From assembly GCA_046344715.1 (NCBI GenBank), contig JBKDKX010000016.1:84095-148094 (forward strand): a stretch of DNA of 64,000 bases. Direction: 5' to 3'. This DNA is from CAZAQK01 sp046344715 (GTDB taxonomy: Bacteria > Pseudomonadota > Alphaproteobacteria > Rickettsiales > SXRF01). Position numbers and translations under genes: made by a program. The notes under the pieces were generated by a model, which was not told where the DNA came from, searched no databases, and worked only from the letters and a program-made list of their open reading frames with translations. This document shows positions 49,354 through 56,734 of the stretch, piece after piece (the stretch's first letter is position 1; each line of letters begins with the position of its first letter).

Positions 49354-50562
49354 GTGTCCAGTCGTTTTTCAGATCGCAGCAGTTATATTTTTACCAGTGA
49401 GTCCGTAGCGGAAGGTCATCCAGATAAAGTCTGTGACCAGATTTCCGACGCCATTGTCGATGCCATGCTGGAAGAAAATCCAGAAGCGCGTGTGGCAGCG
49501 GAGTGCTTAGCCACCACCAACACCATCGTGATTGCGGGTGAAACGCGCGGCGCAGAAAATATCACCAAAGCGCAGATTGAAAAAATCGCGCGCGATAAAG
49601 TGCGCGAAATTGGATATCTTCAGGAAGGTTTTCACGCCGATAATATGGACGTATATGTGCATCTGCACAGCCAGTCTACCGATATTGCCATGGGTGTAGA
49701 TGCGGGCGAAAATAAAGATGAAGGCGCAGGTGACCAGGGTATTATGTTTGGCTTTGCCTGCAACGAAACAGAGCAGTTTATGCCAGCGCCTATTCAACTG
49801 GCAAACCGTATTCTGCTTGGGCTTTCACGCGCTCGCCATACCGGTGAGGCGAAAGGTCTTGGCCCTGATGCAAAGAGCCAGATTTCCTTGCTGTATGAAA
49901 ACGGCAAGCCTGTAAAAGCAACGTCCATCGTTGTTTCAACCCAGCATGATAAAGACGTAAATCAAAAACAAATCCGTGAAATTGTCCGTCATTATGTCAT
50001 GCAATCACTACCAAATAAAAACTGGATGTGCGATGAAGCGGAGTTTTATGTCAATCCAACCGGACAGTTTATCATTGGTGGACCAGATGGTGACTGTGGC
50101 CTTACGGGTCGTAAAATCATCGTGGATACATACGGCGGCGCGGCACCCCATGGTGGTGGAGCGTTCTCAGGCAAAGATCCCACAAAAGTGGATCGTTCGG
50201 CGGCCTATATGGCACGCTACCTTGCTAAAAACGTGGTGGCCGCAGGTCTTTCTGACCGCTGTACCATTCAGCTGTCATACGCCATTGGGGTATCTAAGCC
50301 GCTATCGTTTTACGTGAGCACGGATGGTACGAGTCAGGTGGATGAAGCCAAGCTGGAGCAACGGTTGCAGCAGATGGTAGATTTAAGCCCGCGCGGTATC
50401 CGCAAACACCTGCAGCTTAACCGTCCGATTTATGCACGCACAGCAGCTTATGGTCATTTTGGCCGTGAGCCAGATAAAACCGGCGGCTTCACATGGGAGA
50501 AGCTGGATTTAGTGGATGCGTTGCGAAGCGAATTTGGTGCCAAGAAAAAACAGGCACTATAA
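49354..50562 (+). CDS. metK: S-adenosylmethionine synthetase
   Basis: MetK makes S-adenosylmethionine from methionine and ATP. The 402-residue product has SEGHPDKVCDQISDAIVDA-like N-terminus (ESVAEGHPDKVCDQISDAI), GAGDQGIMFGFACNE, the loop GGPDGDCGLTGRKIIVDTYGG, and GGGAFSGKDPTKVDRSAAY with the catalytic Lys. The start is a GTG with AAGGG about eight bases upstream. Control by the preceding riboswitch is likely. Confidence 0.97.
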   Translation: MSSRFSDRSSYIFTSESVAEGHPDKVCDQISDAIVDAMLEENPEARVAAECLATTNTIVIAGETRGAENITKAQIEKIARDKVREIGYLQEGFHADNMDVYVHLHSQSTDIAMGVDAGENKDEGAGDQGIMFGFACNETEQFMPAPIQLANRILLGLSRARHTGEAKGLGPDAKSQISLLYENGKPVKATSIVVSTQHDKDVNQKQIREIVRHYVMQSLPNKNWMCDEAEFYVNPTGQFIIGGPDGDCGLTGRKIIVDTYGGAAPHGGGAFSGKDPTKVDRSAAYMARYLAKNVVAAGLSDRCTIQLSYAIGVSKPLSFYVSTDGTSQVDEAKLEQRLQQMVDLSPRGIRKHLQLNRPIYARTAAYGHFGREPDKTGGFTWEKLDLVDALRSEFGAKKKQAL

Positions 50563-50571
50563 ATACGCTCA

Positions 50572-51309
50572 ATGCATTCTAAGGAAGAATGGCAACATCA
50601 CCGGCCGCTTGCCTCGTTTGGCAGGCGCAAAGGGCGTAGCTTGCGTACCACACGGCAAACGCTGGTTGATACGTTGCTGCCACAACTTGAGATAAGTAGT
50701 GTAGTCATGGAGTCATGGAGTGGTGGAGGTGAAAAAAAGATGTGTTCATCTCTATTCCCCCATTACTCCACTACTCCATCACTCCACCACCCCCTCTGGC
50801 TTGAAATAGGCTTTGGTGGCGGTGAGCACCTTGCGCATCAGGCGGCGTTATACCCCCATGTAGGTATCATCGGATGCGAGCCCTATATCAATGGCATCGG
50901 CGATTTACTCAAAAAAATTGATGCACAGAAACTCTCTAACATTCGCATATTTACCGATGATGCACGGTTGTTGATTGAAGAACTGCCAGACAGTTGTCTG
51001 GAAAAAGTGTTCATTTCATATCCTGACCCATGGCCTAAAACACGTCACCACAAACGTCGGCTGGTTTCGAAAGAAACGCTGGATATGCTGGCGAGGGTGA
51101 TGAAAAAAGGAGCAGAGCTGCGGCTTGCCACCGACCATGCGGATTATGCCACATGGATGCTGGAGCAGCTGCTAACCCACCCAAATTTCACATGGACAGC
51201 ACAATGTGCTAGTGATTGGAAAACTCCACCAAGTGACTGGATTCCCACGCGTTATGAGCAAAAGCGCCTCGCCGGAACGCCCACGTATTTGAATTTTACA
51301 CGTTCCTGA
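50572..51309 (+). CDS. trmB: tRNA (guanine-N7-)-methyltransferase
   Basis: TrmB methylates G46 of tRNAs. The 245-residue product has LWLEIGFGGGEHLAHQAALYP (SAM site), GCEPYINGIGDLL, NIRIFTDDARLLI, and VFISYPDPWPKTRHHKRRLV, with the C-terminal TRYEQKRLAGTPTYLNF. Residues about 43-74 (SVVMESWSGGGEKK and HYSTTPSLHHP) are encoded by a palindromic sequence and do not resemble the family, which normally has a variable linker there. The gene is nine bases behind metK. Activity should be intact because the insert lies before the catalytic domain. Confidence 0.93.
   Translation: MHSKEEWQHHRPLASFGRRKGRSLRTTRQTLVDTLLPQLEISSVVMESWSGGGEKKMCSSLFPHYSTTPSLHHPLWLEIGFGGGEHLAHQAALYPHVGIIGCEPYINGIGDLLKKIDAQKLSNIRIFTDDARLLIEELPDSCLEKVFISYPDPWPKTRHHKRRLVSKETLDMLARVMKKGAELRLATDHADYATWMLEQLLTHPNFTWTAQCASDWKTPPSDWIPTRYEQKRLAGTPTYLNFTRS
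50703..50792. repeat. Palindromic element within trmB
   Basis: The left arm (about 50706-50728, built from TGGAGT units) pairs imperfectly (19 of 23) with the right arm (about 50762-50790). The centre contains AAAAAAAGATGTGTTCATC. The element is a multiple of three in its effect and is translated in frame. It resembles rickettsial palindromic elements in style, not necessarily in origin. Confidence 0.7.
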
Positions 51310-51360
51310 TTAACCAGTAAGTAATTACCGCTATATATACTTGAATTCTGGCAGGTAAAA

Positions 51361-51990
51361 ATGGCTGAACTTGATCGCAAATGGACACTTCGGACTGCCG
51401 GTTCTGACAATGTTGTCATCCATATTAATCAGAAAAAAGGTAATAATGGTGCTGATGGCGATGGCTTCTATATGGAGGTGGAAGGCCTCATAGATCCATG
51501 TCTGTCTAAACAAGAGCCATCAGGTGGTGCTATTTGTATTGGATATGAAACTAAGAATCCTGCATTGCTAAATATGATGTTTTTATTACAGGAAAAAATG
51601 CAAGACATTGTCGCTAAAGCAGCACATGATACCAATGTATTGCAGCAAATTTCTCGACTAAACCCGCAAGGACTTCCAAATTTTAGGTTGGAAAATTATT
51701 CAAGAGATAGTTTGTTTGGGGCGGTATCTTTCAACAATGGAGGTTTCGGAACAGGCAGAGCAAGAAAAAAGTTTTTTGAGAATGTAGCACGGGCGATAGA
51801 TGTACTGATTCCTGAGCTTAATGCAGTCATACAAAAAGATTCAAAATTGCAACCAGATCCTGCAAATCCTGACCATGTTCAGGCTGCGGTGCAACGTTAC
51901 AATGACACAGCCATGGATAGTGCACAAAGCCTCACCAGAATACTGAATCTACGCGCACAAAGAGAAAATGGTGGTAAACAGATTGGCTAA
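51361..51990 (+). CDS. Hypothetical protein downstream of trmB
   Basis: A 209-residue soluble protein with a beta-rich start (WTLRTAGSDNVVIHINQKKG) and a helical second half (KKFFENVARAIDVLIPELNAVIQK). No signal peptide or membrane segment. In many alphaproteobacteria rimP-nusA follows trmB, but here this unknown gene takes that place. No known family is seen. Confidence 0.65.
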   Translation: MAELDRKWTLRTAGSDNVVIHINQKKGNNGADGDGFYMEVEGLIDPCLSKQEPSGGAICIGYETKNPALLNMMFLLQEKMQDIVAKAAHDTNVLQQISRLNPQGLPNFRLENYSRDSLFGAVSFNNGGFGTGRARKKFFENVARAIDVLIPELNAVIQKDSKLQPDPANPDHVQAAVQRYNDTAMDSAQSLTRILNLRAQRENGGKQIG

Positions 51991-51995
51991 TAGTA

Positions 51996-53192
51996 TTAAG
52001 ATTTTAGCGCTCTCAAAATATCTGCTTCCAAATCCTTTATATCCTCAATCCCAACAGACAAGCGAACCAGTCCGTCTGTGATGCCGTGTGCTTTGCGCTC
52101 GGCGGCACTGATGCTAGAATGTGTGGTGCTGGCCGGATGTGTGGCAAGGCTTTTGGCATTGCCCAGATTGTTTGAAATATCAAATACACTAAGTGCATTC
52201 ATGAATTTAAATGCTGCTTTCTTGCCGCCTTTTAGTTCAATGGCGATCATTGATCCGCCGGATGCCATTTGTTTTTTAGCCAGCGCAAATTGCGGATGGC
52301 TTTTTAAGTGCGGGTACACCACTTTCAACACTTTCGGGTGTTTTTCCAGTACTGCTGCAAGCCGCGCTGCATTGCTTGAGTGGCGCTCAAGCCGCAGCGG
52401 CAGAGTCTCCAAACTTTTCAGTAACACCCACGCATTAAACGGGCTCATATGCGGGCCGGTGTGGCGCACAAACGGCATCAGCACATCATCAATGAATTTG
52501 CGCTTTCCAAGCACCGCGCCACCGAGCGTCCGCCCCTGACCATCCAGATGTTTTGTGGTGGAATAAATCACCACATCTGCACCCAACTCAAGCGGTGCTT
52601 GAATCGAAGCGGGTGCAAACACGTTATCGACAATTAATTGTGCTTTTACTTTTTTGCAAAGTTTGGCAACAGATGCTATATCCACCAGTTCCAGCGTAGG
52701 ATTCGCCGGAGATTCCAAAAACACACAGGCAGGCTTTGCTGCGAGTGCTTTTTCCCATGCCTTCATATCTGTGCCATCCACCAGCTTGTAGGTGATGCCA
52801 AAGCGCGGCAGAATTTGCGTGATAATATAATGGCAGGAGCTGAACATCACGCGTGCGGCCACCACATGGTCACCCGCCTTCAGCTGGCACATGAGGGCAG
52901 CAAACACTGCCGCCATACCGGAAGCGGTGACAATGCAGGCTTCTGCACCTTCCATCAAACACAGGCGTTCCTGCAGCATTTCAAGGTTTGGGTGGGAGTA
53001 GCGGCCATATTTGAAGCCCACATCCTTGCCTGCAAAGCGGGCTTCGCCTTGTTCTGCCGAGTCGTAAGAGTATGAAGAATTGAGGAATAATGCCTCAGAG
53101 GTTTCGCCATAAGGGCTTTGCAGGCGGCCGCCACGCACAAGGCGTGTTGCCAGTTGCCAGTTCTTCGGATTTGCCGTATTTTTGCGCTTCAT
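51996..53192 (-). CDS. metZ: O-succinylhomoserine sulfhydrylase
   Basis: A 398-residue PLP enzyme of the Cys/Met metabolism family, likely making homocysteine from O-succinylhomoserine and sulfide. Visible motifs are WQLATRLVRGG at the start, SGMAAVFAALMCQLKAGDHVV, IVDNVFAPASIQ, and the PLP lysine in YSTTKHLDGQGRTLGGAVLG, followed by FVRHTGPHMSPFNAWVLLKSLETL. MetZ, MetB and MetY are close relatives, so the substrate is likely but not proven. The ATG at 53192 is preferred; the open frame extends upstream over the divergent gene. Confidence 0.9.
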   Translation of the reverse strand: MKRKNTANPKNWQLATRLVRGGRLQSPYGETSEALFLNSSYSYDSAEQGEARFAGKDVGFKYGRYSHPNLEMLQERLCLMEGAEACIVTASGMAAVFAALMCQLKAGDHVVAARVMFSSCHYIITQILPRFGITYKLVDGTDMKAWEKALAAKPACVFLESPANPTLELVDIASVAKLCKKVKAQLIVDNVFAPASIQAPLELGADVVIYSTTKHLDGQGRTLGGAVLGKRKFIDDVLMPFVRHTGPHMSPFNAWVLLKSLETLPLRLERHSSNAARLAAVLEKHPKVLKVVYPHLKSHPQFALAKKQMASGGSMIAIELKGGKKAAFKFMNALSVFDISNNLGNAKSLATHPASTTHSSISAAERKAHGITDGLVRLSVGIEDIKDLEADILRALKS

Positions 53193-53214
53193 AAGTGTAA
53201 CATAAGGGATTTTT

Positions 53215-53610
53215 ATGCTGGATGTCACGGCGTTTTTTGCAGGTATATTGGGACTGATGCTGGTTGCGCTCTCGATAAATATCATTATCGACCGCTACAG
53301 GTATAAAGTTTCGCTGGGAGACGGCGGTCATGCTGACACAAACCGTAAGATACGCGCACAGGCCAATTTTGTAGAATATGTGCCGTTCGCGCTTATCCTG
53401 ATGGTGATAGGGGAGATATCAGGAACAGAAAAAGATATTCTAGCGTATCTGGGAGTGCTTCTGGTGTTTGGCCGTATATCGCATGCTTTCAGCCTCCTGT
53501 ATTTTGAGTCGCGTTTTAAAAAAATAATTTTCAGGCAGATCGGCATGGTTTCTACATTTACCGTTATTATTCTGCTTTCGCTGATCTTTGCATTGGGACA
53601 TCTGGCGTAA
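53215..53610 (+). CDS. MAPEG family membrane protein
   Basis: A 131-residue protein with four membrane helices and the MAPEG pattern IIDRYRYKVSLGDGGHADTNRKIRAQANFVEYVPFALILM, followed by GRISHAFSLLYFE. MAPEG members include microsomal glutathione transferases and eicosanoid enzymes; bacterial function is mostly unknown. Its stop overlaps the ATG of queE by one base. Confidence 0.9.
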   Translation: MLDVTAFFAGILGLMLVALSINIIIDRYRYKVSLGDGGHADTNRKIRAQANFVEYVPFALILMVIGEISGTEKDILAYLGVLLVFGRISHAFSLLYFESRFKKIIFRQIGMVSTFTVIILLSLIFALGHLA

Positions 53611-54284
53611 TGTTCGGCAAAAACCCTATAAGACCACCAGTTGCCGGTGATGGACAAGTGCTGGAGGTGAAATCCGTATTTGCCACGCTACAGGGCGAAG
53701 GTCCATATGCTGGTGTTCCCGCCGTATTCATCCGGCTTGGCGGCTGCAACCTTGCCTGTACATTTTGTGATACGGAGTTTGAGGATTATACATCTGTAGC
53801 ACTTGAAGATTTGCTAAATGACGTGGTTGCTAAAGCTACACATAAAGGTAAGAGCGTCAGGCATTTAATTGTCATTACCGGCGGTGAGCCATTGCGCCAG
53901 AATATTACGCCGCTCTGTGAGGCATTGCTTGCAGCAGGATTTAAGGTGCAGATAGAAACCAATGGCACATTATACAGGCCACTTCCCACTGCGGTAGAAA
54001 TTGTCTGTTCGCCTAAGAATACAGGGCAGGGGTATTTCCCTGTGCGGGAAGATCTGCTTTCACGTATCAATGCCCTTAAATTCATTATCTCAAAATCAAA
54101 TACCCAGTATGGGTATGTGCCTGATGTTGGGCAAGCAGAAAGAAATATCCCTGTTTATGTGCAGCCGATGGATGAATATGACGCCGCACGCAATAAAGAA
54201 AACCTGGCATACGCCGCAGAGCTTGCCATGCAGCATGGCTACCGCATGTCTCTTCAGACCCATAAGATATTAGGTATAGAGTAA
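53610..54284 (+). CDS. queE: 7-carboxy-7-deazaguanine synthase
   Basis: A radical-SAM enzyme of queuosine precursor synthesis. The 224-residue protein has SVFATLQGEGPYAGVPAVFIRLGGCNLACTFCDTEF-type cluster region (GGCNLACTFCDTEF at about 48), ITGGEPLRQ, and QIETNGT. It is tightly coupled to queC. QueD and FolE are not in the window. Confidence 0.95.
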   Translation: MFGKNPIRPPVAGDGQVLEVKSVFATLQGEGPYAGVPAVFIRLGGCNLACTFCDTEFEDYTSVALEDLLNDVVAKATHKGKSVRHLIVITGGEPLRQNITPLCEALLAAGFKVQIETNGTLYRPLPTAVEIVCSPKNTGQGYFPVREDLLSRINALKFIISKSNTQYGYVPDVGQAERNIPVYVQPMDEYDAARNKENLAYAAELAMQHGYRMSLQTHKILGIE

Positions 54285-54973
54285 TGAAAAAAGCAGTGGT
54301 GTTACTTTCCGGTGGGCTTGATTCAGCAACCACACTAGCGATCGCAAAGACAGCAGGCTATGAAGTTTATGCACTTTCCTTTTCGTATGGTCAGAAGCAT
54401 TCGCATGAGCTGGAATCGGCAAAGAAAGTAGCAAATATTCTGGGTGTATACCAGCACCGCACCATGACGATTGACCTTGCGGCATTCGGTGGTTCGGCAC
54501 TTACGGATGATGCTATATCCGTTCCCAAAGATAGAAAAGTGGATACCGCAAAAGACATTCCGGTAACCTATGTGCCGGCGCGTAACACCATATTCCTTTC
54601 CTTCGCGCTGGCATGGGCGGAGGTGTTAGGCGCGTATGATATTTTTATTGGTGTGAATGCGCTGGATTATAGCGGGTATCCGGATTGTCGGCCGGAGTTC
54701 ATTGAGGCCTTTGAAAAAATGGCAAACCTTGCGACGGCAGCTGGCGTAAAAGAAAAAGCTCGGCATCTAACGATTCACACGCCACTGATTGCCATGAGCA
54801 AAGCGGAGATCATCAAAAAAGGCTTGTCACTCGGTGTGGACTATTCCATTACCACAAGCTGTTATGATCCAATGCCCGATGGCAGCGCCTGTGGGCACTG
54901 CGATGCCTGCCAGTTGCGACTGAAAGGATTTTATGAAAATAATATGCAAGATCCAGCAAGGTATACCCCATGA
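54284..54973 (+). CDS. queC: 7-cyano-7-deazaguanine synthase
   Basis: QueC forms preQ0 from CDG with ATP. The 229-residue product has the PP-loop LLSGGLDSATTLAIA, PARNTIFLSFALAWAE, GVNALDYSGYPDCRPEF, and the zinc cluster SCYDPMPDGSACGHCDACQLR. The preQ0 serves tRNA queuosine, or DNA modification in some islands; no dpd genes are seen, so tRNA modification is the simpler reading. Confidence 0.96.
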   Translation: MKKAVVLLSGGLDSATTLAIAKTAGYEVYALSFSYGQKHSHELESAKKVANILGVYQHRTMTIDLAAFGGSALTDDAISVPKDRKVDTAKDIPVTYVPARNTIFLSFALAWAEVLGAYDIFIGVNALDYSGYPDCRPEFIEAFEKMANLATAAGVKEKARHLTIHTPLIAMSKAEIIKKGLSLGVDYSITTSCYDPMPDGSACGHCDACQLRLKGFYENNMQDPARYTP

Positions 54974-55530
54974 CGGTATGGATAATGCATATGCCGATGA
55001 AAGAGCAGGAAGAAAATGCTTTGATGCAACTTACAGAGTTGCCTCTTCCTTTCGGGGATTTGCCAGATTTATCAACTGTGAATAATGGGCGAGAATTCAA
55101 AAGACTTATATCATTGCTTCAGGTTGATACTCCTCCTGAGACCATTGAACGTCTGCATGACAAAATATGGACGATTCTAAGTGAGTTACAACCAGAGGAC
55201 ATTATTGTGTTGCCGCTTCAGCATAAGCGTGTGGTAGCAGTGGCAGAAATATCCGGCAGGTATAGTTACGCAAAGGATGAAGGCAGTAAGGCGCATCGCA
55301 TTGCCGTGAAATGGCATGAGAAAACTATTCCGTTTATACGTTTCCGTTTACATAAGTCGCTGATCGAAAGTAAAGAATGGTCCATTGCCGAGCTGAAAGA
55401 CCAAAGTGCCCGTGCTATTATCCAGTTGCGATTGCCATATAAGTACAACCGGTTTGCAAAGGTCAAATGGATAGCTAGTGTTTTTATATTGTGGCAGGCA
55501 TTGCAGATGCTATTGCGATTGAAATCCTAG
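54970..55530 (+). CDS. Mrr-N/EVE-like domain protein with C-terminal membrane segment
   Basis: The 186-residue protein contains a segment (about 70-120) reading LQPEDIIVLPLQHKRVVAVAEISGRYSYAKDE then HRIAVKWHEKTIPF. This matches the pattern found at the N-terminus of predicted Mrr-cat restriction proteins, a PUA/EVE-like fold that reads modified bases. No nuclease motif (D-QxK) follows; instead there is a short hydrophobic stretch near the C-terminus (about 166-182). The start overlaps the queC stop by four bases. Function is uncertain; a modified-nucleic-acid reader is an inference. Confidence 0.65.
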   Translation: MTVWIMHMPMKEQEENALMQLTELPLPFGDLPDLSTVNNGREFKRLISLLQVDTPPETIERLHDKIWTILSELQPEDIIVLPLQHKRVVAVAEISGRYSYAKDEGSKAHRIAVKWHEKTIPFIRFRLHKSLIESKEWSIAELKDQSARAIIQLRLPYKYNRFAKVKWIASVFILWQALQMLLRLKS

Positions 55531-55745
55531 TGGATATGCACAGGGTCTAAATCATGCTGTTTTGCAGCAAACCATGCCGCTTCTTTTGAAGAAAACAAGG
55601 CAAGCTGGGTGCCATCGGCACTGCATACGGCATATTCAATACCTTGATCGGTAGCCACAGGACGCACATACGCAACGGCAGATGTTTCCAGCATTATGGA
55701 TTCAAAATCAGCAAGATAGCTATTATCATTATTGTAGGAATCCAT
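55527..55745 (-). CDS. DUF1150 family protein
   Basis: A 72-residue protein with AYVRPVATDQGIEYAVCSADGTQLALFSSKEAAWFAAKQHDLDPV-type content, matching the alphaproteobacterial DUF1150 layout (VRPV, ADGT, QHDLxPVxxH at the end). Function is unknown; in relatives it is often next to a small heat-shock gene, which is not seen here. The 232-base gap to lolA (55746-55977) has no gene; a CCCC-GGAA-GGGG hairpin lies at 55940-55951. Confidence 0.82.
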   Translation of the reverse strand: MDSYNNDNSYLADFESIMLETSAVAYVRPVATDQGIEYAVCSADGTQLALFSSKEAAWFAAKQHDLDPVHIH

Positions 55746-55977
55746 GAACACTCTCTCCTTGTGTAGAATCAATCTACCACAGAACATAAGAGTTGTGTGT
55801 TAAATTTCAATGACAGGATTGTGAAATATCTGTGAAGTTTTTGTGACACATCAAAATAAGTCTTGCATTATTTTTTAGTATTCCTGATTAGACACACTAT
55901 TTCGAGCCTATATTTATAGATATATGTACGTTTGATATGCCCCGGAAGGGGTAATTTCAAAAGACTTCATGAATTTC

Positions 55978-56661
55978 TTAGGTACGTTTGCGCGGTTTGC
56001 GTGGGTCACGCCAGATGAACAATTCTTTATCCAGTTTTTTCCCAAATTCAGCACTGCTAAGAGACACGCTGGTGACTTGGTTTGTCGCATCGGTAATTAC
56101 CATATTGCGGATGAGTAGTGGCGTTTTAGAAAACTCCAGTAAAATTCTGCCCTCCGTTGGCTTTTTAAGCTCTGCCACTTCGATGCGAATAACGCCCTCC
56201 TTATCTTCCACAGAAAGAATGCCTATATCGCCGCCGAACTGTATTTTCTCACGCGCAAGAAAACTAATGATAGAGTCGTTGAGTGGAATGTGGTTCACCT
56301 GTTCCAGTTCATAATCATAAAATACAAGCTCTATACCATTGGCCACCATGAGAATTGGGGTAGGTGGGTTATACTGCCAGCGCATTTTGCCCGGGCGCTG
56401 CATGTAAAATTTACCTGATGTCAATGTGCCATCCGGTGCTACCTGATTAAAGTTGGATGCGATGGTCGTTAGGCTGGTGAGGTACGCTTCAATATTGGCG
56501 ATAAGTGTTTTGTTTTCATTGAGTTCTGCAGCGTTCAAGAATGTAACGGCTGAATTTTCCTGTGCGTGTAACGGATTGAAATAGCCATGCAGCAGTAGTC
56601 CCGTCATTCCGGCACAGGCCGGAATCCATGTCAGTATAATGCACAACAAAATTTTTCTCAT
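55978..56661 (-). CDS. lolA: Outer-membrane lipoprotein carrier protein LolA-like
   Basis: LolA carries lipoproteins across the periplasm. The 227-residue protein has a signal region, then TTIASNFNQVAPDGTLTSGKFYMQRPGKMRWQYNPPTP-type LolA start (NFNQV and GKFYMQRPGKMRW), and a half-barrel of strands (ILMVANGIELVFYDYELEQV). The signal peptide contains TWIPACAGMT, encoded by a REP-like hairpin at 56602-56630. The hydrophobic part after it (GLLLHGYF) is short, so export efficiency may be affected. ftsK lies 73 bases upstream, same strand, an order known in alphaproteobacteria. Confidence 0.9.
   Translation of the reverse strand: MRKILLCIILTWIPACAGMTGLLLHGYFNPLHAQENSAVTFLNAAELNENKTLIANIEAYLTSLTTIASNFNQVAPDGTLTSGKFYMQRPGKMRWQYNPPTPILMVANGIELVFYDYELEQVNHIPLNDSIISFLAREKIQFGGDIGILSVEDKEGVIRIEVAELKKPTEGRILLEFSKTPLLIRNMVITDATNQVTSVSLSSAEFGKKLDKELFIWRDPRKPRKRT
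56602..56630. repeat. REP-like hairpin in the lolA signal sequence
   Basis: An eight-base stem ATTCCGGC/GCCGGAAT with the loop ACAG, flanked by CGTC and CCATG. The minus-strand form begins CATGGATTCCGGCC. It matches a second copy at 56705-56733 in inverted orientation at 23 of 29 positions. Confidence 0.8.
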
Positions 56662-56704
56662 TCTAGTATTGTCCTTAAATAGACTTTCTTTGTTGCATAA
56701 AAAA

Positions 56705-56733
56705 CGTGGATACCGGCCTTAGCTGGTATGACG
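56705..56733. repeat. Second REP-like hairpin, between ftsK and lolA
   Basis: The stem ATACCGGC/GCTGGTAT corresponds to the copy in lolA. One stem pair has changed on both sides (ATTCC/GGAAT to ATACC/GGTAT), so the fold is conserved by covariation. It directly follows the stop of ftsK. Confidence 0.75.
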
Positions 56734-56734
56734 T

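Noticed and set aside
53610..54973. Possible DNA-deazaguanine modification (dpd) island from queE-queC
   Set aside because: No dpdA or other dpd genes are next to them; ordinary tRNA queuosine synthesis is the simpler explanation.
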